DNA from: Thiotrichaceae bacterium
GTDB lineage: Bacteria; Pseudomonadota; Gammaproteobacteria; Beggiatoales; Beggiatoaceae
NCBI GenBank assembly: GCA_026991885.1
Contig: JALXAQ010000235.1
Location: 1 to 64,000, forward strand
DNA length: 64,000 bases
Direction of reading: 5' to 3'
The notes below the pieces were generated by a model. It had not been told where the DNA came from. It made no database searches and saw nothing but the letters and a program-made list of their open reading frames with translations. Below, piece after piece: positions 1 through 8,986 of the stretch. Position numbers and translations under genes: made by a program. Every line of letters begins with the position of its first letter. The first letter of the stretch is position 1.

Positions 1-160
1 GTTATCAGATGCATCGCGCACGCGAAGTTAATAGTTAACTTTTTGTGGTGGTGGTTTTTTTTTTTAGTATTGTTGAAATCAGTATTGTTAGCTAGGGGTT
101 TTCCATTTATGAGAAATCCATCAACAGGAAAACCATAGATAGGAAACCGTGTTATGGAAA

Positions 161-174
161 TAACTGATAACTGA
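161..174 (+). repeat. TAACTGA heptamer array (2 copies)
   Basis: Two perfect head-to-tail TAACTGA units lie at 161-167 and 168-174, just before a hairpin. Because the unit is 7 bp long, tandem copies place TAA or TGA stops in successive reading frames. The same heptamer recurs at 8970-8983 and 23069-23089. Function is unknown. I recall such arrays being described in marine Beggiatoaceae. Confidence 0.85.
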
Positions 175-176
175 TA

Positions 177-209
177 AAAAATCCCATTTCTTAAAGAAAT
201 GGGATTTTT
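177..209 (-). terminator. Intrinsic terminator hairpin downstream of the small HTH gene
   Basis: Perfect 16-bp inverted repeat: left arm 177-192 and right arm 194-209, with A-tract and T-tract ends, so it could terminate transcription from both sides. It lies 21 bp past the stop of the minus-strand gene ending at 231. A near-identical hairpin lies at 6559-6594. Confidence 0.75.
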
Positions 210-230
210 GAAATGCTTTATGCTTTATTT

Positions 231-536
231 TTAGTTAGGAATTTGGGTTTTCGAGATCACTTTTTCCCATTTGATTGCACCTTTTTCGTCCTGAGTGCGC
301 CTTACATAACCCGCCCTTTCCAATTCTTTGAGGCTCGAATTGACTGCGAATTGGCCATCAGGAACTTCTTTGGCTATCTTAGCCGGATAAAATGTCCAGT
401 TATCGGGAAAGGTGAGTAAATAAACCCAAAGCCCTTTCGCATCAAAAGAAAGATTGAAATCTCTCAAAATATCGTTATCTACTTCGACAAAACTGCCTTT
501 TTTTTTAGCGGATCTGATAATCGGCATCATGTTCAC
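231..536 (-). CDS. Small winged-helix (HTH) domain protein
   Basis: A 101-aa protein. Residues about 20-85 read like the helix-turn-helix module of phage-type replication or DnaD-like proteins: an ILRDFNLSFDAKGLWVYLL helix followed by a turn and a recognition-helix region ending KELERAGYVRR. Family members bind DNA, but here there is no second domain, so the role is unknown. The start has alternatives (Met3, Met4). It is monocistronic, ends at a strong hairpin, and a diverged palindromic repeat lies just upstream at 556-575. It could be a mobile-element leftover. Confidence 0.7.
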   Translation of the reverse strand: MNMMPIIRSAKKKGSFVEVDNDILRDFNLSFDAKGLWVYLLTFPDNWTFYPAKIAKEVPDGQFAVNSSLKELERAGYVRRTQDEKGAIKWEKVISKTQIPN

Positions 537-555
537 CTATTTTATTATAAATGGA

Positions 556-575
556 GTCCAAAATTTATTTTGGAC
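556..575. repeat. Diverged copy of the GTCCAAG palindromic repeat
   Basis: Perfect palindromic arms GTCCAAAAT / ATTTTGGAC around TT. The usual outer GGAGTCC flank is present on the left (553-559). It lies between the HTH gene start and the 3' end of the glycosyltransferase gene. Confidence 0.8.
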
Positions 576-576
576 G

Positions 577-1455
577 TCACCAACTGAAAAATCGCCTTTT
601 GATAACTGAAAACAAAAAACGCACCCACACCGCCACTATCACACCCCAAAAGAGCAAAAACGGATAATCATCTCGAAAAAATTTACGATAAAAGCGTACC
701 ATGCCCCGATGTTTATACCACAACACCCGAATAGGTTGACTATGACTGCATACGCCCTTGACATGTACCACCTCAATATCAGGAATAAACAAAATACTGA
801 ACTGTTGAGCACGAAAACGCATAAACCAATCAAGATCTTCGCAATGTAAAAAATAAGCCTCATCCATAGGACCCACCTTATCCAATGCGCTGCGCCGTAC
901 AAACATACAAGCCCCTGAAATACCTTCTATTTCTATTGGATGCTTTGGTAAGGGTTGTTTGTGAAGTTCAAAATTTTGACAACGTTTTGAATTGGGAAAA
1001 AGCTTATCGAGATGGCATATCCGCACGAAAGTTCGCCAAGGCGTAGGCACAGCACGCCGACACGCCGCTTGCTCAGAACCGTCAACATTTCGCACCAAGC
1101 ACCCCGCCATACCTGCCTGTGGATGACTATCCATGACATTGAGAAAACGAGCTAGCGTATCGGGGCGGACTAAACAATCGGGATTAAGAAAGAGCAGATA
1201 CTCACTATTGACAAGAGGTAAAACGAGATTGGCAGCACTTGCAAAGCCCATATTCTCCCTATTTTTGAGAATATGCACCCGTTTATCCATAACAGACAAA
1301 CTATCATCTTGAGAGGCATTATCAACAACATAGACACTCACGGGAACAGAAGAAGCCAAAACGGAATGCACACAATCCGTCAACATAGGTCCCGCATTAA
1401 AATTGACAATGATAACAGAAATAACACGATCAACACGCATGGAAGAATTCAACAA
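577..1455 (-). CDS. Family 2 glycosyltransferase (rhamnosyltransferase-like)
   Basis: A 292-aa GT-A glycosyltransferase. The N-terminal nucleotide-sugar fold starts SVIIVNFNAGPML, with VVDNASQDDS as the GT2 nucleotide-binding segment and FLNPDC (DxD-like, NPDC) near residue 93. EGISGACMFVRRSALDKVG and the downstream HCEDLDWFMRFR (ED catalytic-base region) match WbbL/RfbN-type enzymes. The C-terminus has a hydrophobic segment (FLLFWGVIVAVWVRFLF) suggesting membrane association. Probable role is transfer of a deoxyhexose in surface polysaccharide synthesis; the acceptor is unknown. Its start (1455) lies 4 bp downstream of the rho stop, so it may be co-transcribed with rho. Confidence 0.88.
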   Translation of the reverse strand: MLNSSMRVDRVISVIIVNFNAGPMLTDCVHSVLASSVPVSVYVVDNASQDDSLSVMDKRVHILKNRENMGFASAANLVLPLVNSEYLLFLNPDCLVRPDTLARFLNVMDSHPQAGMAGCLVRNVDGSEQAACRRAVPTPWRTFVRICHLDKLFPNSKRCQNFELHKQPLPKHPIEIEGISGACMFVRRSALDKVGPMDEAYFLHCEDLDWFMRFRAQQFSILFIPDIEVVHVKGVCSHSQPIRVLWYKHRGMVRFYRKFFRDDYPFLLFWGVIVAVWVRFLFSVIKRRFFSW

Positions 1456-1459
1456 TCAA

Positions 1460-2716
1460 TCACCGTTTCATAGAATCAAAAAAATCAGCATTAGTTTGAG
1501 TCTCCTTGAGACGTTCCAACAACAACTCCATCGCTGCAACCTCATCCATCGGTTGTAGAATCTTACGTAATAACCAAATATTATTGAGTTCTTCTGAGGA
1601 AGTGAGTAATTCTTCGCGGCGGGTACCAGAACGATTGATATTAATGGCGGGATAAATGCGTTTTTCGGAGAGCTTACGATCAAGATGAAGTTCATTATTA
1701 CCAGTCCCTTTAAACTCCTCATAAATCACATCATCCATGCGTGATCCCGTATCAATCAAAGCCGTTGCTATAATAGTTAAACTTCCACCTCCCTCAACAT
1801 TACGCGCCGCCCCGAAAAAGCGTTTTGGACGGTGCAAAGCATTCGCATCAACTCCCCCCGTCAAAACCTTACCCGAAGTGGGTACAACCGTATTATAAGC
1901 GCGTGCCAAACGAGTAATAGAATCAAGCAAAATCACAACATCAATTTTGTGCTCAACCAAGCGCTTCGTCTTCTCAATCACCATCTCAGCCACTTGTATA
2001 TGACGAGTTGCGGGCTCATCAAAAGTGCTTGAAACCACCTCGCCCTTCACAGAACGGATCATATCCGTCACTTCTTCAGGACGCTCATCAATCAAAAGAA
2101 CAACTAAATAACACTCTGGATGATTGGCAGCAATAGACTGAGCAATATTTTGCAACATCATCGTTTTACCCGACTTCGGCGGAGAAACGATCAAACCACG
2201 TTGACCTTTACCAATCGGCGCAATCAAATCAATAATACGTGGCGTTAAATCCTCCCTGGTGCCATTACCCAACTCCAAATTAAGTCGCTTATTGGCAAAC
2301 AACGGCGTCAAATTCTCAAACAACACCTTATGTTTAGCCAGTTCAGGATCTTCAAAATTAATTTGATTAACTTTCAAAAGAGCAAAATAGCGCTCACCCT
2401 CCTTAGGCGGGCGAATTTTACCAGAAACCGTATCACCAGTACGCAAATTAAAACGACGAATTTGGCTAGGAGAAACATAAATATCATCAGGTCCAGCGAG
2501 ATAAGAACTATCCGCCGATCTTAGAAAACCAAAGCCATCTTGCAAGATTTCTAAGACACCATCACCAAAAATATCTTCGCCTTTTTTGGCATGCGCTGTT
2601 AATAGCGCAAAAATCACATCTTGTTTACGAGAACGTCCGGTTCCCTCTAAATTAAGTTCTTGAGCCAATTGAATAAGCTCAGAAGCCGTTTGTTTTTTAA
2701 GTTCAGTTAAATTCAT
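1460..2716 (-). CDS. rho: Transcription termination factor Rho
   Basis: A 418-aa protein, essentially the E. coli length. The start is set at the ATG at 2716 (MNLTELKK); an upstream in-frame ATG would add 18 non-conserved residues. The order is N-terminal Rho domain ([26 protein letters not shown]), RNA-binding cold-shock fold ([16 protein letters not shown]), then a RecA-like hexameric ATPase with Walker [16 protein letters not shown] and Walker [16 protein letters not shown], plus the Q-loop/R-loop region. It unwinds nascent RNA to terminate transcription. It lies downstream of trxA, the conserved gammaproteobacterial arrangement. Confidence 0.98.
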   Translation of the reverse strand: MNLTELKKQTASELIQLAQELNLEGTGRSRKQDVIFALLTAHAKKGEDIFGDGVLEILQDGFGFLRSADSSYLAGPDDIYVSPSQIRRFNLRTGDTVSGKIRPPKEGERYFALLKVNQINFEDPELAKHKVLFENLTPLFANKRLNLELGNGTREDLTPRIIDLIAPIGKGQRGLIVSPPKSGKTMMLQNIAQSIAANHPECYLVVLLIDERPEEVTDMIRSVKGEVVSSTFDEPATRHIQVAEMVIEKTKRLVEHKIDVVILLDSITRLARAYNTVVPTSGKVLTGGVDANALHRPKRFFGAARNVEGGGSLTIIATALIDTGSRMDDVIYEEFKGTGNNELHLDRKLSEKRIYPAININRSGTRREELLTSSEELNNIWLLRKILQPMDEVAAMELLLERLKETQTNADFFDSMKR

Positions 2717-2789
2717 AGGTTTAATAAAGTTTAACGCGATGTACAACTGCCAAGAATAATACTTGCACATCGCGTGAGTTTAGAAATGC

Positions 2790-3116
2790 TTACAAATTGC
2801 TATCTACAAATGCCACCAATTGCGACTTAGAAAGCGCACCAACTTTAGTTGCCTCAACTTCACCCCCCTTAAAAAGTATCAAAGTGGGAATACCACGAAT
2901 ACCATATTTAGGGGGTGTGTTAGGATTTTCATCAACATTAAACTTGGCAATTTTCAACTTACCCACATATTCTTGTGCAATTTCATCCAAAATGGGGGCA
3001 ATCATCTTGCAAGGACCACACCAATCGGCCCAATAATCAACTAACACCGGAATATCTGATTTAAGGACCTCGTCTGTAAAAGAGTCATCTGTGACAGGGA
3101 CGATATGTTCACTCAT
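2790..3116 (-). CDS. trxA: Thioredoxin
   Basis: A 108-aa classical thioredoxin-1. Active site W32-C-G-P-C36, buried Asp in the [11 protein letters not shown] strand, and the cis-Pro region [14 protein letters not shown]. It is a cytoplasmic protein disulfide reductant, normally reduced by thioredoxin reductase. An AGAATTATTC spacer follows a GGAG Shine-Dalgarno before the ATG. It is transcribed toward rho, as in E. coli. Confidence 0.98.
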   Translation of the reverse strand: MSEHIVPVTDDSFTDEVLKSDIPVLVDYWADWCGPCKMIAPILDEIAQEYVGKLKIAKFNVDENPNTPPKYGIRGIPTLILFKGGEVEATKVGALSKSQLVAFVDSNL

Positions 3117-3183
3117 AATGAATAATTCTCCAAAAGCGTTGCAAATGATGAAATTACACTAAAACGTTTGATAGGAATTAAAA

Positions 3184-6100
3184 ATGAAATTTAACGAATA
3201 TAGCTTGACACAACTTTTTCAAACTAACACACTTAACAAGCTCGATCAACAATTTCTCAGCAGCCTGCCTCCCTCACTGCATGACAAATTGACACACTAT
3301 CGTTCAGGCTGTCAAGCCTTTACCCCCATAGAAATCAGCGAATTACTACTCGCTTGTGCGCCAGTGCTTGAAGAATTTCTCGCGGATTTTTTTAGCATCA
3401 CACAAACATCACACCAAGAAAAACACATCTTTGAATTCAAAAAATGGATTGTATTACGCCGTGCGCGGCGACGTTTGAGAAAAAAAGAGCACTTGGAAAA
3501 TTTCGCAGAACTAGATGCCTGGTTGAATAATCAGTTATCAGGTGATGATGCAATCATTGACAGAGAATCGGCTACGGCTCAACTCGCCAAACACTATCTC
3601 GCCGACAAAGACACTTATGCTGATGAAATTGAAAAACTGACTCGCTGGAGCATTCGCGCCTTAACCACACCAGAGGGACAAACAGCCGTGCGCGACTGGG
3701 TTAGTTTTAAACTACCACAACCAACCAACCACGCCAACCTAGTACCCAGCACCCCAACCCGTCGTCAGCGACAAGGATTTAATCTCACTGACGAACGCAT
3801 GTCAGCACGAGAAGTAGAAAACGAAATAAACTATTGCATTTACTGCCACGATCATGATGGCGATTTTTGTGCCAAAGGCTTTCCACAAAAAAAAGGTCAA
3901 CCTGAGCTTGGATTAAAAACAGACCCATTAGGCAACATACTCACCGGTTGCCCCTTAGATGAAAAAATCTCAGAAATGCACATCCTCAAGCGCGACGGTT
4001 ACACCATTGCCCCGCTTGCGATGGTTATGATAAACAACCCCTTATGTCCTGTGACTGGCCATCGTATTTGCAACGACTGCATGAAAAGCTGCATTTATCA
4101 AAAACAAGACCCCGTGAATATACCACAAATTGAAACCCGTGTCTTGACCGACGTACTGGCACTCCCTTGGGGCGTAGAAATTTACGATTTACTAACCCGT
4201 TGGAATCCCCTACGGCAGCAACAATGGGTCGCAAAACCTTATAACGGATTAAAAGTATTGATTGCCGGTATGGGACCAGCCGGATTTAGCCTAGCCCACC
4301 ATTTACTCATGGAAGGTTTTGCCGTTGTCGGCATTGACGGCCTTAAAATTGAACCCCTACCTGAGCAATTTCTTAAACAGCCTATCATGGATTACGCTCA
4401 TCTTAAAGAAAAACTCGATGAACGGATTATGGCAGGCTTTGGTGGCGTTGCTGAATATGGCATCACCGTGCGTTGGGATAAAAATTTTTTAAGACTCATT
4501 TATCTCAGTTTATCACGCAGACCCTATTTTCAAGTTTACGGCGGAATACGCTTTGGGGGCACCCTTACCGTAGAAGATGCCTGGCACTTAGGCTTTGACC
4601 ATCTCGCCATTGCCGTCGGCGCCGGCTTGCCACAAGCCTTGCCTATTGAAGGCAGCATGGCACCCGGTATGCGCCAAGCAACTGACTTTCTCATGAGTTT
4701 ACAACTCACCGGCGCCGCCAAAAAAAGCAGTTTAGCCAACTTACAAGTGCGACTACCCGCCGTTATCATAGGCGGAGGGCTCACAGGCATAGATGCCGCG
4801 ACTGAAGTACAAGCCTATTATTTAGTCCAAATAGAAAAAATCCAACATCGCTACCAACAACTCACCCAAGCCTTTGGAGAAGCGCGGGTGCGATCTCAAC
4901 TGGATACTGGCTCACTCGAAATCCTATGTGTTTTTTTAGAACAGGCTAAAGAGTTACAAACAGAGCGAAAACGCGCCAAAATGGCAGGGACTGAGCCCGA
5001 TATACAAAAACTCATACACAAATGGGGCGGCGTTACCGTTGCCTATCGGCGTACCATGCACGACTCTCCCGCCTACAAGCGCAACCATGAAGAAATCATC
5101 AAAGCCTTAGAAGAAGGGATTTTTTACGCCGAAGAATTAGAACCCAAAAAAGTACGATTAGACAAATATGGGCATGTAGAATTTTTAGTGTGTGAAAAAC
5201 GAGGAAAAACAGTCGAGCTACCTGCCCGCGCCATTTTTGTGGCCACCGGTGCCAAACCCAATGTGGCTTATGAATTTGAACATCGAGGACATTTTCAACG
5301 CGACGGCATTTTTCAATATCAAGCTTATGATGAGAAAAGGCAAAAGATTCAAGCCGCAGAACATTGCAAAGTCCCCGAATTTGGGCCCTTTACCTCTGAC
5401 CACCGCGTCACCTTTATTGGCGACACACACCCCGCCTTTCATGGCAGTGTTGTCAAAGCCGTCGCCTCTGGGATGCGTACCTATCCCTATATTGTCAAAG
5501 CATTGAGTGACAAAATCAGCGATAACTCCGCTCAAGAATATGTAGCCTTCCACTCAAAAATACAAGATTTATTGCAAGCCCGGATAGTGGGTGTACAACG
5601 ACACAGCCCAACCGTTGTCGAACTCCAAATACGCGCCCCTTTGGCTGCACAAAAATTTCGCCCGGGTCAATTTTTCCGCCTACAAAACTTTGAAACCCAA
5701 GCCCCCTTATTTGGCCAAACCCGCTTACAAACCGAAGCCTTAGCCATGCGCTGCGCCGGCGTTCAAGGTGACACGGTCTCACTCATGGTACTTGAAACTG
5801 GTGCCAGTTCGCGCCTCTGTGCCACATTCCAGCCAGGCGAGCCCATCTCCCTAATGGGACCAACCGGCGTCGCCACCAAAATCAGCCAAAGTGGCGAAAC
5901 CGTCATGTTCATTGGCGGACGCTTAGGTGCTGCCGACATTCGCGCGGTTGGCCCTGCCATGCGTGCCGCTGGCAATCGCGTCTTATACATTGCTGGCTTT
6001 CAAACCGCTGACGAAGTTTACTGTCAAGACGACTTAGAAGCCGCAGCCGATGCCATCGTCTGGATTACCGCCTGCGGCGCACCAATACCAGCCCGTCGTC

Positions 6101-6537
6101 CACAAGACAGCAGCGCAACGGGCGACTTTTTAGACATTTTAACCCATTATGCAGCCACCAGCCCTGTGATCCCTTTACAAGAGGTGACGAGCGTTTTAAT
6201 CATTGGCACTCATCGCCTAGTGCGACTGATACAAGATGCGCGGCACGGCGTTTTGCGCCAATATTTCAGCCAATCTCCAAACTTCACAGCCTCAATACAT
6301 GGCCCTATGCAATGTATGCTTAAAGGCATTTGCGCTCAATGTTTACAGTGGCAAATTGATCCGGCAACGGGGCAACGCACTAAGGCCGTTTTTGCCTGCT
6401 CTTGGCAAGATCAACCTTTGGACATTGTGGATATTGACAATTTAGAAGATAGGCTCAGTCAAAATCGCTTACAAGAGTATTTGAGCAATTTATGGTTGGA
6501 TTATTTGTTTGCTCATTATGATATTGAGCGGGTTTAA
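3184..6537 (+). CDS. Giant GltD-like Fe-S/FAD oxidoreductase fused to a ferredoxin-reductase module
   Basis: A 1117-aa multidomain redox enzyme. Residues about 200-340 carry a Cys-rich GltD-type iron-sulfur region (C218, C221, C229, C256, C288, C296, C299, C303). Residues about 355-770 form a two-dinucleotide-binding oxidoreductase (GMGPAG at 362-367, second VIIGGGLTGIDAATE, and a YRRTMHDSP segment). Residues about 785-1000 resemble an FAD/NAD ferredoxin reductase (FRPGQFFRLQ, then VMFIGGRLGAADI). The C-terminus has a PyrK-like [2Fe-2S] pattern, C1044-x5-C1050-x2-C1053-x18-C1072. It probably passes electrons between NAD(P)H and an Fe-S partner; substrate unknown. It is a single-gene transcript between trxA (divergent) and a terminator. 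Confidence 0.85.
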   Translation: MKFNEYSLTQLFQTNTLNKLDQQFLSSLPPSLHDKLTHYRSGCQAFTPIEISELLLACAPVLEEFLADFFSITQTSHQEKHIFEFKKWIVLRRARRRLRKKEHLENFAELDAWLNNQLSGDDAIIDRESATAQLAKHYLADKDTYADEIEKLTRWSIRALTTPEGQTAVRDWVSFKLPQPTNHANLVPSTPTRRQRQGFNLTDERMSAREVENEINYCIYCHDHDGDFCAKGFPQKKGQPELGLKTDPLGNILTGCPLDEKISEMHILKRDGYTIAPLAMVMINNPLCPVTGHRICNDCMKSCIYQKQDPVNIPQIETRVLTDVLALPWGVEIYDLLTRWNPLRQQQWVAKPYNGLKVLIAGMGPAGFSLAHHLLMEGFAVVGIDGLKIEPLPEQFLKQPIMDYAHLKEKLDERIMAGFGGVAEYGITVRWDKNFLRLIYLSLSRRPYFQVYGGIRFGGTLTVEDAWHLGFDHLAIAVGAGLPQALPIEGSMAPGMRQATDFLMSLQLTGAAKKSSLANLQVRLPAVIIGGGLTGIDAATEVQAYYLVQIEKIQHRYQQLTQAFGEARVRSQLDTGSLEILCVFLEQAKELQTERKRAKMAGTEPDIQKLIHKWGGVTVAYRRTMHDSPAYKRNHEEIIKALEEGIFYAEELEPKKVRLDKYGHVEFLVCEKRGKTVELPARAIFVATGAKPNVAYEFEHRGHFQRDGIFQYQAYDEKRQKIQAAEHCKVPEFGPFTSDHRVTFIGDTHPAFHGSVVKAVASGMRTYPYIVKALSDKISDNSAQEYVAFHSKIQDLLQARIVGVQRHSPTVVELQIRAPLAAQKFRPGQFFRLQNFETQAPLFGQTRLQTEALAMRCAGVQGDTVSLMVLETGASSRLCATFQPGEPISLMGPTGVATKISQSGETVMFIGGRLGAADIRAVGPAMRAAGNRVLYIAGFQTADEVYCQDDLEAAADAIVWITACGAPIPARRPQDSSATGDFLDILTHYAATSPVIPLQEVTSVLIIGTHRLVRLIQDARHGVLRQYFSQSPNFTASIHGPMQCMLKGICAQCLQWQIDPATGQRTKAVFACSWQDQPLDIVDIDNLEDRLSQNRLQEYLSNLWLDYLFAHYDIERV

Positions 6538-6558
6538 TCATTGAGATGATTGGTACCT

Positions 6559-6594
6559 AAAAATCCTATTTTTTAAAGAAATAGGATTTTTTTT
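6559..6594 (+). terminator. Intrinsic terminator after the giant oxidoreductase gene
   Basis: Inverted repeat 6559-6571 / 6579-6591 (13-bp arms) followed by a T-tract to 6594, starting 21 bp after the stop at 6537. It also separates this gene from the convergent gene ending at 6680. Confidence 0.85.
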
Positions 6595-6679
6595 GTTTAT
6601 AAAAACACTTGACACTAACGGAGGCGATTCTGGAAAAGCTTGCCCGACTTTCTATGACATTGGTGCCTAGAATGCCTCC

Positions 6680-8203
6680 CTACATCCAAATCACTTCAAT
6701 CCTGTCATTCACCGCCTCTCTCTTACCCACCTCATCCCACTCCTTAATCTCACCCCGATTAAAAATAATCAACCATCCACTGTCCAAACCCAGGCGATCC
6801 AAATAATCGAGCAGTTGCTTTTTTCCCTCAGCAAGGGCAAATTTGCTATTAAGCTTCAATTCAAAGGCAAAGCGTTCTCCAGCAAATTCTATACATAAAT
6901 CTAAACGTCCCAAACCAGCGGCGTATTCTCGGCTGATCTGCCCACCGCCATTCACGATGCGTTGTAACCAAGCCATAAATAATAAATGATGTGCGGCTTC
7001 AGTGTAAGTGCGGCGTTTTGTTATTAGTTCGCTATGTTGCTTATAAAATTCAATATAAGTGTCCAAGAGTTTCTCAATGTCCAATTTGCCATCGGGTTTG
7101 ACATACCATTGTGGATTGATACCCAGCATCTCTTGTCGAGTAGCCGTTAATTCTCTGGGGATAATTTCACGGTAAATTGGGTTAGCAATTTCTAATCCGA
7201 TTGTACCTTTGCGAATTAAACCTAAATCTATTAAGTATTGTTGATCTTCATTGAGGAAATCTTCCACATTCTCTTCACCGATCAAAATGGATTCAATAAT
7301 ATTTGCCACTCTCGGCTCTGTCAACTTATCCGCCAGTTGATCCAAATGCACATCCCGTCGCTGAATTAAAATTTCTGCCGCGTTATCGACATCGGCTTTA
7401 GTCACCTTCTCATTCCAATCAATGGCTTGTTCATCAAAAGCTAATTCTCGTCCCAAGGCGTTGACTAACCAAGGTTGTCCGTGCGTTAAGTAATACACTT
7501 GTTGTATTGCGGGATGGGTAAAGGTTTGCCCTGTCTCTGTCGTATGTTGAGCGTATAAATCTTTAATTTCTTCAAAAGTGAAATCCTTTAGTAAAATGGA
7601 TTTCTCTTTAATGTTAAATGCAGAACCGCCCAGAATATGACGCTTTGAGGCATCCGAATAAATTCGATAATCACGGATGTCGCGTAAACCGATCAAACAT
7701 AAGGCATGAGGGAATGCGTTGGGACGTTTATTATAACCAGAGCGTAGTTGACGCAAGACTGAAAGCAGTCCATCTCCAATCAAGGCATCGACTTCGTCCA
7801 TTAAGACGACTAAGGGTTTGGGTAATTCTAAACACCAACGAGATAAAAAGGTAGAAAAACTATTAACACTACCCTCCAAAGTGCGAGGGGAAGGTTGAAT
7901 TTCTTTCGGCAAGTAAATTTCAGCATTTAGCTGGAACTCATTCACAATCGTCTGATTCACTTCTGCGATTTTATTACGCCAGGGTTGAGCCGCTTCTATA
8001 TTGACATATAAGGCAATATACTTTCCCTCCTCATTCAAATGCTTCATCAATTGCAACATTAAGGTGGTTTTGCCGGTTTGACGAGGGGCATGTAAGATGA
8101 AATAGCGTTCAGCATCAATTAATTTTTTGAAAGTGCTGAATTTTGGTGGAATCATATAATGCTTTCCTGGTACACAAGGTCCAGCGGTGTTAAAGGTTTT
8201 CAT
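6680..8203 (-). CDS. AAA-like ATPase with C-terminal PD-(D/E)XK nuclease-like domain
   Basis: A 507-aa protein. The N-terminal STAND/AAA-like P-loop has Walker A at A39-PRQTGKTT47 and Walker B LVVLMDEVDAL (D136-E137), followed by sensor-like and winged-helix regions. The C-terminal ~80 residues (GRLDLCIEFAGERFAFELKLN) match the D...ExK core of PD-(D/E)XK nuclease-like domains seen in this ATP-binding family. Such proteins are multicopy in filamentous sulfur bacteria and cyanobacteria; their function is unproven, with defence or mobile-element roles suggested. It is monocistronic and convergent with the upstream oxidoreductase. Confidence 0.8.
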   Translation of the reverse strand: MKTFNTAGPCVPGKHYMIPPKFSTFKKLIDAERYFILHAPRQTGKTTLMLQLMKHLNEEGKYIALYVNIEAAQPWRNKIAEVNQTIVNEFQLNAEIYLPKEIQPSPRTLEGSVNSFSTFLSRWCLELPKPLVVLMDEVDALIGDGLLSVLRQLRSGYNKRPNAFPHALCLIGLRDIRDYRIYSDASKRHILGGSAFNIKEKSILLKDFTFEEIKDLYAQHTTETGQTFTHPAIQQVYYLTHGQPWLVNALGRELAFDEQAIDWNEKVTKADVDNAAEILIQRRDVHLDQLADKLTEPRVANIIESILIGEENVEDFLNEDQQYLIDLGLIRKGTIGLEIANPIYREIIPRELTATRQEMLGINPQWYVKPDGKLDIEKLLDTYIEFYKQHSELITKRRTYTEAAHHLLFMAWLQRIVNGGGQISREYAAGLGRLDLCIEFAGERFAFELKLNSKFALAEGKKQLLDYLDRLGLDSGWLIIFNRGEIKEWDEVGKREAVNDRIEVIWM

Positions 8204-8245
8204 TGTTTTCTCCTAATGGGTGGATATTGAGCGAGTTTAATTTTT

Positions 8246-8273
8246 TCAGGCGTGCAAGAACTTGCACGCCTGA
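8246..8273. repeat. Perfect 13-bp-arm palindrome downstream of moaE
   Basis: TCAGGCGTGCAAG / CTTGCACGCCTGA around an AA loop, between the start of the AAA ATPase gene and the end of moaE. It would form a very stable RNA hairpin, but on the minus strand it is followed by an A-run rather than a T-run. It is therefore not a textbook terminator for moaE and may be a dispersed palindromic repeat. Confidence 0.7.
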
Positions 8274-8311
8274 GAAAATTATTTTTATTTTATTTAGGGA
8301 CAATGACAATA

Positions 8312-8737
8312 TTATCTGTAGGGTTTTACCCAGCGAGACCCCTCATCGAGACTTTCCCGTTTCCAAAATGGCGCCTTAGACTTAAGTTCCTCAATTAAAA
8401 AACGACAAGCCTCAAAAGCAGGCGCACGATGAGCCGCCCAAGCAGCCACCAAAACAATCGTATCCCCTGGCAACAACTCACCAACACGATGAATAATCAG
8501 CGTATCTAAAATATCCCAGCGTTGCAAAGCCGTATCACTAATATTCTGCAAATATTTCTCTGTCATGCCCGGATAATGTTCCAAAAACATCCCTTGTACT
8601 GTCTCGCCTTCATCGCGCATAGTACCGACAAAAGTAGCAACCGCACCGCATTTACCCTGTTGTGCAACAAGAGAATCCTCATAAACTTGTAAACTTGTCC
8701 AAGGGTTGAACTCATTTGGCGTGACTTCAACTTTCAT
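8312..8737 (-). CDS. moaE: Molybdopterin synthase catalytic subunit MoaE
   Basis: A 141-aa MoaE. It contains GAVATFVGTMRDEG, the LEHYPGMTEKYL helix, the RVGELLPGDTIVLVAAWAAHRAPAFEACRFLIEELK core, and the catalytic-lysine region KAPFWKRE. With MoaD thiocarboxylate it converts precursor Z (cPMP) to molybdopterin in the cytoplasm. Its ATG directly abuts the MoaD stop codon, so the pair is translationally coupled. Confidence 0.96.
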   Translation of the reverse strand: MKVEVTPNEFNPWTSLQVYEDSLVAQQGKCGAVATFVGTMRDEGETVQGMFLEHYPGMTEKYLQNISDTALQRWDILDTLIIHRVGELLPGDTIVLVAAWAAHRAPAFEACRFLIEELKSKAPFWKRESLDEGSRWVKPYR

Positions 8738-8968
8738 TTAACCTCCAGTCACCGGTGGAAAAAATGCCACCTCGTCGCCTGCATGTACTAAGCAATCTTG
8801 ACTTGTATATTCCCTATTGATTGCCATCAAAATATGGCTAGGAAGGGGCGCATTATCACAAGCACGCGCCCAAACTTGGGCAACCGATAATGGTGCCGCA
8901 ATGTCAAGTTGGATTTCACCTTTACCAACTTGTTCACGTAAACTGGCAAAAAATTTAATAGTGATCAT
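8738..8968 (-). CDS. moaD: Molybdopterin synthase sulfur-carrier subunit MoaD
   Basis: A 76-aa ubiquitin-fold protein ending in the diagnostic VTGG C-terminus (FFPPVTGG), which is adenylated and then thiocarboxylated. Its ATG is not preceded by a Shine-Dalgarno. The whole 15-bp gap to the upstream ThiF-like stop codon is a TAACTGA array, so translation may depend on coupling to the upstream gene. Confidence 0.95.
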   Translation of the reverse strand: MITIKFFASLREQVGKGEIQLDIAAPLSVAQVWARACDNAPLPSHILMAINREYTSQDCLVHAGDEVAFFPPVTGG

Positions 8969-8969
8969 A

Positions 8970-8986
8970 TCAGTTATCAGTTATCA
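8970..8986 (-). repeat. TAACTGA array between thiF-like stop and moaD start
   Basis: On the minus strand, two perfect TAACTGA units (8983-8977, 8976-8970) are followed by a single T and the moaD ATG. The stop codon TGA of the upstream gene (8986-8984) is itself the end of a partial unit. No purine-rich ribosome binding site is present in the spacer. Confidence 0.85.

Noticed and set aside
8246-8273. Rho-independent terminator for moaE
   Set aside because: A strong stem but followed on the minus strand by A, not T; kept as a palindromic repeat only.
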